A stretch of DNA of 27,678 nucleotides from Mesotaenium endlicherianum (lineage: Eukaryota; Streptophyta; Zygnematophyceae; Zygnematales; Mesotaeniaceae), in NCBI GenBank assembly GCA_009602735.1, contig WELA01008001.1:225321-252998 (forward strand), given 5' to 3'. The notes under the pieces were generated by a model, which ran no database searches, was not told the origin of the DNA, and worked only from the letters and a program-made list of their open reading frames with translations. The translations under genes and the position numbers were made by a program. The stretch's first letter is position 1; each line of letters opens with the position of its first letter. Positions 1-9,687 of this stretch are shown here, piece after piece.

Positions 1-683
1 CACACCCCCGCCCCCCCTTGACCCCTCACACCGGCCCAGCACCCGGCACCCGGCAGCCCCCACACCGGCCGTACAGCTGGCAACTTGGCAACCTGTTTGC
101 CGTGCCGCCTGCTGTACCGCCTGTTGTAAAGCCGGGTGTAGATCTCGCCTCTGTCCGTACCCACGCCTCGCCGCCCTGCTGTATGCCTTGCCGCCCCCGG
201 TCTTCCTCTCAGCTCCATTGGCCCGCCCAGATTGCCGCTGCTTTTCCCCCCGTCTGCCCGCCCGCCCGCCCACTTGCTTGCCCCGCGGCCGCGCCACAAT
301 GATTGTCGGCCGACAGTGCCACGTGGCTAACGCACCATCTCAGCCCTCGTCCTTATGCCTGTTGTCCTTCCTGCCGCTGCATGCCCACCCGCCTGCCCGC
401 CCATCCGCCCGTTGGTGCGCAGTCCCCTGCCTCTCCTGCTCACATGTGCGAGGAACAGGCCACTGCTGCTGCCGCAGCCTCTGCTTCTGGCACTGCCACG
501 TGGCTGGCTGGCAAGCGCACCCCAGCAATGTTCTACTTCGCGGAAGGAACTTGAATTCCCAAACCCACCCACCTCCGCACGTTGCCCCAAGCTCCTTACA
601 ACAGCCATGGATGCTGACTCACCACTGCTGACTAAGCACAGAGACCCACCCGCGTGCGCTGATTGACGACGGGGCGAGAGCAG
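1..683 (+). other. C-rich intron upstream of first visible helicase exon
   Basis: I see no exon in this stretch. It is C-rich and low-complexity, with repeated CTGCCCGCC/GCCCGCC words around 240-290 and 375-410. It ends at the acceptor AG at 682-683 in front of the helicase exon that carries the SAT motif. The upstream helicase motifs (Q, I, Ia, Ib, DEAD) are not found here, so the exons encoding them must lie off the left edge of the window. The open frames in this interval are low-complexity Pro/Cys/Arg strings and are not believable proteins. Confidence 0.6.
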
Positions 684-1920
684 GCAGGCAGACGGTGATG
701 CTGAGCGCCACATGGCCGCGCGAGGTGGACCAGCTGGCGCGCGAGTTTCTGCGCGACCCCATCAAGGTACGCTCTTCCCGTCCTCTCCTCTCCTTACAAG
801 TGGGTCCCTCTCCTCTCCTTCCTCTCAAGTAGGTTCCTCTCCTCTCCTCTCCTCTTTTCTCCTCTTAAGCAGGTGCCCCCCCCTCCCCCCTCCAGACCCG
901 ATCGCCAAATGGTCACCTCCCTGTCGGGCGTGCCTGCACTTGACCAGCTTGATGAAAAAGAGAACCTTGCAAGATGTTTTGCGGAGGCGCGTGACGACCG
1001 CATGCATGCTGTTGCGCTGCCGGGGGCTTCTGCCGGCTTCTCAGGGGCTTGCGGGAGGGGAGGCCAATGATAGAGTGGGAGGCAGACACAAACGCGCGTG
1101 ATGCGGATACACAAGCAGCGTACGGGCACACGAAATGTGCTCAGAGGTGGCGGATGGAGATTGGAAGTTGGAGAAATTTCTGAGAGAGGGGGAGGCGTCC
1201 GCATGCGGCACGCTGTGGCTGCCAAGTGGCTGGCTGAGGACAATGCTGCCAGCTCGTGCCAGGGTCAACATGGATGGTGCCGGAGTGTTACGGGTTGCGT
1301 TTTTGACCGCGTGAAAGTGCGCTCTCTTGTGATGTCTGTCTTGCTGCGGGCGGCAGGTCACAGTTGGCTCGCAGGACCTGTCGGCCAATCACGACGTGCG
1401 CCAGGTCATCGAGGTGTGTGCACCTCTCCTCGCCCTCCCCTGCCTTCCTCTCCCCTTAGCCCCTCTCTCTTTTTCCGTGCGTGTGTGCGTATGTCATCTA
1501 CCCATGCATTTCCGCACTGATGCCCGACCGTGCGTGTGTTTGCGCGCATGCGTGCGCGCGCGTGCGTGCGTGTGCGTGCGTGTGCGTGTGTGCGTGTGTG
1601 TGTGCGTGCGTGTGCGCGTGTCCGCTTGTGTGTGTGCTTGTGTGTGCGCGTGTGTGTTGGCACCAACTTGCTTCATATCGGTCTGACAGCATAAGAGCAC
1701 GTGTGTTGGTTTTTATTGGTTGGCGGGGGAGGGGGCGGCGGAGCAGGTGGTCGAGGACCGGGCCAGAGACGCGCGCCTGGACGCGCTGCTGCGCGACTAC
1801 CACAAGTCCCGCAAGTACCCACTGACTGCCTGCCCCCCGATCCCCTCCTCACTCCCCTCCTCTTGTCTCCCCCTCCCCCCCTCCCCCCAAAAGAATAATT
1901 GCACCCCCCCCTTTCTCCTC
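410..1920. repeat. Exact 1511-bp direct duplicate, copy 1 (likely contig overlap)
   Basis: This interval is repeated at 1922-3432 with a constant offset of 1512. I found no difference in the lines compared, and all open frames translate identically. The copies are separated only by one N at 1921. Copy 1 stops abruptly at the N inside a CT-rich stretch. It carries helicase exons 1-3. An unmerged overlap between two contigs explains this better than a recent tandem duplication. Confidence 0.95.
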
Positions 1921-4900
1921 NCGTTGGTGCGCAGTCCCCTGCCTCTCCTGCTCACATGTGCGAGGAACAGGCCACTGCTGCTGCCGCAGCCTCTGCTTCT
2001 GGCACTGCCACGTGGCTGGCTGGCAAGCGCACCCCAGCAATGTTCTACTTCGCGGAAGGAACTTGAATTCCCAAACCCACCCACCTCCGCACGTTGCCCC
2101 AAGCTCCTTACAACAGCCATGGATGCTGACTCACCACTGCTGACTAAGCACAGAGACCCACCCGCGTGCGCTGATTGACGACGGGGCGAGAGCAGGCAGG
2201 CAGACGGTGATGCTGAGCGCCACATGGCCGCGCGAGGTGGACCAGCTGGCGCGCGAGTTTCTGCGCGACCCCATCAAGGTACGCTCTTCCCGTCCTCTCC
2301 TCTCCTTACAAGTGGGTCCCTCTCCTCTCCTTCCTCTCAAGTAGGTTCCTCTCCTCTCCTCTCCTCTTTTCTCCTCTTAAGCAGGTGCCCCCCCCTCCCC
2401 CCTCCAGACCCGATCGCCAAATGGTCACCTCCCTGTCGGGCGTGCCTGCACTTGACCAGCTTGATGAAAAAGAGAACCTTGCAAGATGTTTTGCGGAGGC
2501 GCGTGACGACCGCATGCATGCTGTTGCGCTGCCGGGGGCTTCTGCCGGCTTCTCAGGGGCTTGCGGGAGGGGAGGCCAATGATAGAGTGGGAGGCAGACA
2601 CAAACGCGCGTGATGCGGATACACAAGCAGCGTACGGGCACACGAAATGTGCTCAGAGGTGGCGGATGGAGATTGGAAGTTGGAGAAATTTCTGAGAGAG
2701 GGGGAGGCGTCCGCATGCGGCACGCTGTGGCTGCCAAGTGGCTGGCTGAGGACAATGCTGCCAGCTCGTGCCAGGGTCAACATGGATGGTGCCGGAGTGT
2801 TACGGGTTGCGTTTTTGACCGCGTGAAAGTGCGCTCTCTTGTGATGTCTGTCTTGCTGCGGGCGGCAGGTCACAGTTGGCTCGCAGGACCTGTCGGCCAA
2901 TCACGACGTGCGCCAGGTCATCGAGGTGTGTGCACCTCTCCTCGCCCTCCCCTGCCTTCCTCTCCCCTTAGCCCCTCTCTCTTTTTCCGTGCGTGTGTGC
3001 GTATGTCATCTACCCATGCATTTCCGCACTGATGCCCGACCGTGCGTGTGTTTGCGCGCATGCGTGCGCGCGCGTGCGTGCGTGTGCGTGCGTGTGCGTG
3101 TGTGCGTGTGTGTGTGCGTGCGTGTGCGCGTGTCCGCTTGTGTGTGTGCTTGTGTGTGCGCGTGTGTGTTGGCACCAACTTGCTTCATATCGGTCTGACA
3201 GCATAAGAGCACGTGTGTTGGTTTTTATTGGTTGGCGGGGGAGGGGGCGGCGGAGCAGGTGGTCGAGGACCGGGCCAGAGACGCGCGCCTGGACGCGCTG
3301 CTGCGCGACTACCACAAGTCCCGCAAGTACCCACTGACTGCCTGCCCCCCGATCCCCTCCTCACTCCCCTCCTCTTGTCTCCCCCTCCCCCCCTCCCCCC
3401 AAAAGAATAATTGCACCCCCCCCTTTCTCCTCCCCTCTCTCTCTTTTATCCCCGAAGAAGGTTTTGCACTTGCTTGCCCACTGCCTCCCTTTCATATCTA
3501 CGCCCCCCCTTCCTACCCGCCCCTGCTCTCTCTCTCTTCCCTTTCGTTTCCCTGAGAGAAGAAGACAATTTATCTCACAAGGAAATTTGGACGCCGTTCC
3601 CTGACACTCTGCTGTCCACCTGACTTTTGGTCCCGCCAATCCTGGCAAAGCAGGACCCAATAAGTGTCGCGTCACCGCTTCACGACTCTGAAGAAGAGGA
3701 CTCGACGGCTCTCAGGACTTATTGGAACGAACGAGCTGCCAACAGTTAGAAGTGCAGTGTGCGCTGTCGCTCCTAGCGTGTGGCATTGCTTCCTCCTTTA
3801 CCTGCGTGTGACTGCGGGACGCTCAGTCGAGAGGAAGGGGATTGTAGGCGGCATGGTTGGCTCGTTCGCATCCACGGAGGTCGAGGGAGAGGGAGTGACA
3901 GGCAGAAAGGTTCATAGGGAGGCAGGGAGGGGGTGGGAGGGACTGGGAGAAAATGGGTAAGGATGGATGGAGAAGGAAGGAGGGAATGGGGGGGAATGGG
4001 AGGGAGGGAGGAAGGGAGCCTTCTGTGCTACGATTCATAGGCAGGCGGCGCATCTTCATTCGCTGCTTACCTCTCACGCCTGCCACGCCGCGCATGATTG
4101 CACGCTCGTTCGCCTGCTAGCCGGCACTTGGCCCCCCTGCAGCTCTGCAGCTCTGCACGCATGCGTCACTCACCAGGATGTTTCGCGCGCGCACGCACAC
4201 ATACATACACACGCACACACGCACACACGCACACACACACGCACACACGCACACATACTCCGCACTGGCGAGAGATGAAGCTCTGCAAGCATGCACGTGC
4301 ACGTGGCTGCGCATGGGTCTCTTTTTGACGGGTAGGATACGTGTGCCGGCGGCGCGCCTGTGTGTGCTGGGGTGGTGCAGGAATAGGGTGCTGGTGTTTG
4401 TGCTGTACAAGAAGGAGGCCGTGCGCGTGGAGAACATGCTCTCGCAGCGGTGCGCTCTCCCTCTCTCTTTCCTCGCCCCTCCCCCTCTCCCTCTTTGACC
4501 CTCCCCTTCCCCTCCCCTCTCCTACCCTGTCATGCTCTCCCTCCTCTTTCCCCCACGCTCCCCGTCCCCCTCTCCCAAGTCTATCTTTTTCCCCCTGTTT
4601 CCCCCCCTCTTTCCTCTCTCTTTCCTGTATCACTCTAATTGCCCGCCTTTCACCTGGTCCTGGACAAGCCGCGGCTAGCTGCTGCCGTCACTGGCGTGGG
4701 CTGGTGCCAGCTGTCATTCTCGTTCTGTTACAGCGTGTGGTTGCGGCCTATGTTGCCGCCGCTTATGCCGCCCATGCCGCTGCTGGCGTCGCTGCTGCTG
4801 CCGCTCGTGCCGCTGCTGTTTACAGTGCTGATACTTTGGCAGGCGAGAAACAGCCAGCCCTTTGGGAGGAGTCTGCTCCGCTTCTGAGCTGGGCCACCCG

Positions 4901-7900
4901 CCGCGGGGCCAGCAGACTGGGGTTTGAACGGGAGTCGGGTTCCTGGCTTAGGGCCCCTGAAGGTCAATGGGGGGGAGGATCCGCCTGAGGCTCTGATGTA
5001 CTTGCGGGCTCCAGTAGACGGGCTTACAATCGTCATTGGGCCAAAGGTTTGACCCCGTAGTGCGAAAGAACGCGTCGGTTTGCTGTTTCCTGGTTGTCGC
5101 CGCACGGACTCTGCGATTGTGTATCAGGCACCTCTTGGTGTCACTTCGGCGGCACAGCGGCACACTCAATTGTCGCCTCCAACGTGCGTGCATGCGTGTG
5201 CGCGTACGCGTGCTTGTGTGTTTGTGTATGTGCGCTCACACATGTGCCTGGATCTTTTCTTGGTGTTGTTGGTGGGGGGGGGGGGGTGCGCGCGCAAGAG
5301 CAACAGGGGATGGAAGGTGGTGGCGGTGCACGGAGACAAGGGGCAGGCGGACCGCACGCGCGCCGTGGCGCAGTTTAAGGACGGCTCCGTGCCCCTCTTG
5401 GTACTCCCCCCCCCTCCCACTGTGTCCCCCTCTTCCTGTCCCTCTGCCCCTCCCTCTCAGTTTTTTTTCCCCTTCCCTCTTCCTTTCCCCCTCTTTCTCC
5501 TCTCCCTCTTCCTCTCCCGGAGTCTCTCTCCCTCCTCTCTCCCTCACCCGGTCGTTCTTCGTGTCCAACTCTGTCTCTTTCGCGCTCTTTCCCACGCTCC
5601 TCTCCCCCTCCTCATCCTCCCTCTCTCTCTCCCTCTCCCTTTCCCTCTCTTCATCCCTCCATCGCCATCAGTAGCGCCTCCACCTCTCACTTTCACCCTC
5701 ACCCTCACCCTCACTTTCTTCAAGGGCTCCAGCATGGCCGCCATTGCCATCGTCTTCGTCGTCACCATTGCTTGAGCACCAGCATTTACATCAGCATGAG
5801 CATCGTTAGCACAAGCATTGTTGCCATGCCACCACCGCCCCCACCACCACCACCGCCACCAAAACTTCTATCCTTGTGAGCGCACCCACGAGCATAGAAG
5901 GCACCAAGTTTAGCGTCTATTGCCAGCACCTTCACCCTGTGCCTGTGAATGTACCTACGCGCATTCTCCATTATCGCTTCACATTGATTGCCTGGTCCTT
6001 CCTTCTGACTCACGGCTTAGGACTGGGTTCCCGACAAAGTAACGAATAACGGGAGGGCGGGATGAGGGGGGCGGAAGGAGAAAGGGCAAGGCGTCTGAGC
6101 CTCTCCCCGCTTCATTGTCTTTCCCTCTCTGCATCTCAGCCCTTTCCCTTCTCAGCCCCTCCTACAGAGGGCAGCCCCCCCGGCGTTGCTCCTGAGGCAC
6201 AGAAGTACTTCCCTAGCTGTGATGTGGAACTCCTCGGCCTCACTCGAAGAACCCTAACCCCAGAGCGCAGGGTCAATGCCTGCAGACTCTAGAGCGCAGC
6301 CCTCAAGGTTGTGAATTCCTTTTGAAGCTCACACCAGCTGATACCAGCTGATGCTCGTCGAGCTGCTTGCAAGCTTGAAGGTGTCCATCTGGCGGGCAGC
6401 AGCTCCGGCGCGGTGACTCGTAAAGCAGAAGCTCTGCCTCTTCGTTCAGCTGCGTCGCGCCATGTGTCACGCGATCATCGCTCTAATGCTCGGTCCTGTG
6501 CCCGTGCCTGCGTGCGTGCGTGCCTCTGCAGGTTGCAACAGATGTCGCCGCCAGAGGGCTTGACATTCCAGACGTAGAGTGAGTGCCAGCCTCAGATTAA
6601 CCCACCAGACGATTCTCTCCCCCTCTGCAGCTTGCTTGAAGAGAAACCACACATGCGACAGCAGTAATAGTATGCCCGTGCGTTGTTTCTGGCCTGACAC
6701 TTGTCTTCTTGTCAGTATGCCAGCTGGCTTCACTATGTGGGCGAGTAGGCTGTAGGCTGTAGCTTGTGGACTGCAGCCTGTCTTGTAACACACCAGCCCA
6801 AGCGGCGCGTGTCAGTCTTTCAGCTGTCCCCCTCGGCGGAGGCAACAGAAGGCTATGGCTTGCTTCTGGTAAACCCTAGGTGTCTTGTGGGGTTAAGATT
6901 TTGGGGTCCAATTTTCTAGTTTTGGGAGTCAGATTTAAGATCCTGAATTGTGCTCGCATGTAGCACGTGGCGGCAGCGCCGCCCATGTCCAGGTGGCAGG
7001 AGAGGGGGGGTCAGGGCATGTGTGAACGCCGTTGGGTGCACAACAGACTCATATTCCTGGTATGTGTGCGAGGGAGAGTCTGAATGCATGCGCATAAGTG
7101 CCTGTCGGTGTATATATGTAATGTTAATGATGCATGCAAGTACCCAGGTAGGCAAGTACTCAGTGTGTGCTTATACGAAGTGTCCGACGCGCGCGTGCGC
7201 GTGTGTGTGTGCGCGTGTGTGTGTGTGCGTGCGTGTGCGTGCGTGTGCGTGTGCGTGTGCGCGGCGCGGGAGCAGGTACGTAATAAACTACAGCTTCCCG
7301 CTGACGACGGAGGACTACGTGCACCGCATTGGGCGCACGGGCCGCGCCGGGCGCAAGGGCGTGGCGCACACCTTCTTCACGCACAACGACAAGGTCCACC
7401 TGCTTGCCTGCCTGCCCGCCTGCCTGCCTGCCCTCCTCCCCATCCCCCATCCCCATCACCGCTGTTCCCTGCCCCTGCCACAACCCCGGCCCTTGTCCCT
7501 TGCCCCTGCTGCAGTCCCTGCCCCTTCCCATGACTCTTTTCCTGCCCCTGTCGTGGTGCCTGTTCCTGCTCCTGCCCCTGCCCCTGCCCTGCTGTAGTCC
7601 CCTGTCGCAGCCCCTGCTTCTGCCCCAGACTGAGAGCGCCGGTCCTGCAGGCCTAGCCTGGCAGCCTGGGTCCCAGCCTCAGTGCCGCCCTAAGCCCCAG
7701 CTCCTGCCCCAGTCCCAAAGCCCCAGCGTCAGCCCCAATGCCCCAGCATCAGCTCTAAAGCCCCAGCATCAGCCCCAGCCCGGCCCCGAGCTTGTACCAG
7801 TCTCAGTGCCAGTCTTAGTCCCAGCGTCATTCCCATCCTGAGTGTTAGCCCCAGCGTCAGCGCTAGTCGCAGTCTCAGTGCCAGCCTCAGGCCCAGCCTC

Positions 7901-9667
7901 AGCGTCCGCCCCAGCCTGTAGCAGCGTGGTCAGTCGGAGGGCCTGCTTCAGCCCCAACCTCAGCCCCAGCGTCAGTGCCAGTCTCGGTGCCAGGTGCAGC
8001 CTCAGAGGCAGCCCCGGCCCCGGCCCCAGCCCCGGTCGCAGCTGTAGAGGTGCAGAATGTGCAGAATGTGGCTGTGGTGCTACCTGGGTGGGGCATTACG
8101 TGTGACGTTGCGGGAGTAAGGTTTAGAACTTGGATTCAGGTTCCAAGGTTTGGATCACTATTGGGGAATGCTGTCAATGCTGTCACCCCCTCCTACCTCC
8201 CTGTAGTTCTCCCTGACGAGGCCAGGCTAGGGTTTGGGAGGGGTTTCGCACGGCCTGTAGTGGGGGTAGGGTGGAATGGGGCCACGCGGGTTAGGGTGTC
8301 GGCAACAGTGGGACATCTGGTGTCGTACCATCTGCCACGTAACGACACTGTGGGGAGATGAGCTCACACCATCTGTCCTTGGGCGCAGGAGTGAGAGAGC
8401 GGGGAGGGTAGTGAGTGTCCTCACAGAGAGCGGGGGGGCTTTGCACATGTGCTGAAAGCGGACGGGTGAGCTCACGAGTGTGCTGCATGAGCGCGTCTTT
8501 AGCGTGCACATGCGCCGAAATTGGGCATTTTGAGCTTGTGCATGTGCTGAAAGAGAGTGGACGACACGTGGGGAGCGTGCGGGAACGTGCGAGGGAAACA
8601 TATGGCGCGCTTGCAAGTGTGCAGAAAGACAGCGGCAGGGCTGCCTTTCGAACATGCTGAAAGAGAGAGCGGGCGAGGATGTAGGGAACGTGCCGAGAGA
8701 CGAAGGGGGAGGTCGCAAACGCGCTGAAAGAGAGGGCCGCTGCTGCTGGCTGTGGTGGGGGTTGCAGGGGAGGGCGAGGGAGCTGATGAATGTGGTCAAT
8801 TAGAGCGTTTGTGCTTGCGATTCTGCTGAAAAGGATCAGGGCAGGCAGTCAATATGCTCAAGGAGAGGGGGCAATGCTGTTGGCCGATGCGGGGGGAGCG
8901 CAGGGGAGGGCGGGGGAGCTGGTGAACGTGCTCAAGGAGGCGGGGCAGCCCGTGCCGGAGGAGCTGCTCAAGTTCGGCACCACCATCAAGAAGAAGGCAA
9001 GCAGCCTCCACCAGATCTGCCGCCTCGCTCCACCCCACCCAACACCACCCCGCCCCGCCCCACCCCACTCCACTCCATTCCAATTCAACCCACTCTGGCT
9101 CCTACCTCCCACTCTCTTGCTCTCGTGCTTTCTCATTCTCTCGCTCTCACTTTCTTTCTTGCCCCCTTGCTATTCTGTGAGCAAGGGGTGGGGTATGGGG
9201 GGGTGAGGATACATAGCCGGGAGGAGCGGGGGAGGGGGGGGTGTGTTTGAGCCTCTTGAGGTTCCTGCCTCTCCCTGGGCTGCTATGCCTGTTATAGTCC
9301 ACGGTTATGTCAGGGTTTAGGGTGGCGTAGGATCTCAGGTAGAAGACTTAGGGTTTAGTTTTGGGCCCAGGGTTTATTCTTGAAGTGTCGTGCCTTGCTC
9401 GGGTGCTCGGGTGCTGCTTCCAAGCTTCTTTCCAAGGTTGCTTTCTGTTGCTGTTTCGTCTCTGCTTCTGAACATTCTGCAGCCAAGCACAATCAGATGC
9501 GCCGTATGCCTTCTCCCGGAGGCGGTTGTTGACTGAAGATGTGTGCGATTCAAATGTGGCGAGGGACTGTGCAGGAGTCAAAGCTGTACGGCGCGCACTT
9601 CCGAGAGCTTACAGCCGACGCGCCCAAAGCCACCAAAATCACTTTTGGCGAGTCGGATGACGAGTGA
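684..9667 (+). CDS. RH5: ATP-dependent DEAD-box RNA helicase, RH5/DBP3 type (3' part, nine exons)
   Basis: The family (yeast Dbp3, plant RH5) consists of nucleolar RNA helicases acting in pre-rRNA processing and 60S biogenesis. Exons that join in frame: 684-766 ([11 protein letters not shown], motif III), 1357-1413, 1747-1814, 4381-4449 ([11 protein letters not shown], motif IV), 5301-5400 (VAVHGDK), 6532-6578 ([12 protein letters not shown], motif V), 7276-7393 ([13 protein letters not shown], motif VI), 8904-8996 ([14 protein letters not shown]), 9575-9667 ([13 protein letters not shown], stop). They total 242 codons including the stop. Residue spacing matches the family without gaps, which supports every junction. 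The first exon starts in codon phase, with two bases completing a codon. Exons 1-3 also occur as exact copies at 2196-2278, 2869-2925 and 3259-3326, and the last two at 11427-11519 and 12098-12190; these are assembly copies. Joining exon 3 to the second copy of exon 1 would break the frame. The N-terminal half, including DEAD, lies outside the window. The exact RH5 versus DBP3 symbol is inferred from the C-terminal tail. Confidence 0.93.
1531..1663 (+). repeat. GT/CG-rich microsatellite in helicase intron 2
   Basis: This is an impure (TGCG)/(TG) tract on the sense strand, ending about 85 bases before the acceptor at 1745-1746. It is duplicated at 3043-3175 by the assembly artefact. Similar sense-strand GT tracts sit upstream of acceptors in introns 4 and 6. 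Confidence 0.85.
1922..3432. repeat. Exact 1511-bp direct duplicate, copy 2, with redundant helicase exons
   Basis: This is the second copy of 410-1920. It begins immediately after the N at 1921 and then runs on into unique sequence at 3433. It holds second copies of the SAT-motif exon (2196-2278), the next exon (2869-2925) and the [11 protein letters not shown] exon (3259-3326). Exon 3 ends with two bases of a codon and the SAT exon also begins with two, so splicing both sets in series would shift the frame. Only one set can be real in the mature message. Confidence 0.95.
3327..4380 (+). other. Helicase intron 3
   Basis: The donor follows the two bases AA of a split Lys codon, and the acceptor CAG at 4378-4380 precedes GAATAGG, restoring the RKNRVLVF reading. 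The first ~220 bases are C/CT-rich. Bases 3830-4020 are G/GA-rich on the same strand, so the two parts are roughly complementary. A CA-rich microsatellite follows at 4187-4258. No exon is needed inside it because the protein reads continuously across the junction. Confidence 0.85.
4187..4258 (+). repeat. CA-rich microsatellite
   Basis: This is a (CA)n tract interrupted by CG and TA steps, lying in helicase intron 3. It is the only dinucleotide tract in the helicase introns with CA rather than GT on the sense strand. Confidence 0.85.
4450..5300 (+). other. Helicase intron 4
   Basis: The donor GT is at 4450-4451 after SQ plus CG. The acceptor is GAG ending at 5300, chosen because CG plus C restores Arg followed by [12 protein letters not shown]. 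The alternative AG two bases earlier (5297-5298) would shift the frame. The intron starts with about 180 bases of CT-rich sequence. It ends with a GT-rich tract (5188-5243) and a 13-14 base G run just before the acceptor, with no pyrimidine tract at all. Confidence 0.85.
5401..6531 (+). other. Helicase intron 5
   Basis: The donor GTACTC follows PLL and the acceptor CTCTGCAG precedes the motif V exon. It opens with about 290 bases of nearly pure pyrimidine (5401-5690), followed by CTCACC repeats (5693-5716) and a CCA/CCG trinucleotide run (5828-5862). A G/GA-rich patch lies at 6046-6090. Open frames here are Pro/Ser/Leu low-complexity and not credible genes. Confidence 0.85.
7188..7262 (+). 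repeat. GT-rich microsatellite abutting helicase acceptor
   Basis: A tract of GTGTGTGC and GTGCGT units runs almost to the acceptor of the motif VI exon (GCGGGAGCAG ending at 7275). The place normally held by a polypyrimidine tract is therefore taken by G and GT sequence. Confidence 0.85.
7394..8045 (+). repeat. C-rich degenerate minisatellite at 5' end of helicase intron 7
   Basis: The first 650 bases of this 1510-base intron are a C-rich array. It begins with CTGC/CTGCC words (7400-7440), continues with CCTGCCCCTG words (7440-7600), and then has AGCCCCAGC(G/A)TC-like units (7680-8045). Unit length drifts between about 6 and 18 bases. Coding is unlikely, since frames through it give repetitive Pro/Ala/Ser strings. 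Confidence 0.75.
8411..8877 (+). repeat. Degenerate tandem array resembling the next helicase exon
   Basis: Within helicase intron 7, about nine or ten short units resemble the exon segment encoding [14 protein letters not shown] (8916-8957). The clearest are 8532-8573 (reads [14 protein letters not shown]), 8468-8497 ([10 protein letters not shown]), 8411-8440 ([10 protein letters not shown]), 8443-8466 (AHVLKADG), 8604-8645 ([10 protein letters not shown]), 8648-8686 ([13 protein letters not shown]), 8712-8738 (VANALKERA) and 8848-8877 ([10 protein letters not shown]). The common core is GTGCTGAAAGAGAG. The exon is conserved across eukaryotes, so I infer that the intronic units derive from it. 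The array is repeated at 10934-11400 in the assembly copy. Confidence 0.65.
8768..8803 (+). pseudogene. Decayed duplicate of the start of the helicase exon, with its acceptor
   Basis: The first 32 bases match the true exon start at 8904 at 28 positions, and similarity extends upstream through the GCAG acceptor and the preceding G-rich stretch. Read in the exon's frame it gives [11 protein letters not shown] followed by TAG, against [11 protein letters not shown] in the real exon. It sits 136 bases before the real acceptor. If it were used as an alternative 3' splice site it would truncate the protein just after motif VI. I infer that it is a dead or poison acceptor. Confidence 0.6.
8997..9574 (+). 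other. Helicase intron 8, GC-AG type
   Basis: The exon encoding FGTTIKKK ends at 8996 and is followed directly by GCAAGC, so the donor is GC, not GT. The acceptor GTGCAG ends at 9574 and leads into ESKLYGAHF. The joined reading [12 protein letters not shown] is what the RH5 family has, which fixes both ends. The intron begins CCACC/CCCCGCC-rich (9015-9090) and becomes G-rich at 9182-9245. It then carries several TTTAGGG-like words (9315-9375). Confidence 0.85.
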
Positions 9668-9682
9668 TTTTAGTTGACGAAA

Positions 9683-9687
9683 TGTAA
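9683..9687 (+). terminator. Candidate TGTAA poly(A) signal
   Basis: TGTAA lies 15 bases after the helicase stop codon. TGTAA is the established poly(A) signal in chlamydomonad green algae. A 3' UTR this short would be unusual, and further TGTAA words occur at 10197 and 10266, so the site actually used is uncertain. Confidence 0.3.

Noticed and set aside
5080..5775. 231-codon + frame in helicase intron 5 region
   Set aside because: It runs across a proven helicase exon in the wrong frame and is otherwise Pro/Ser/Leu low complexity from CT-rich DNA.
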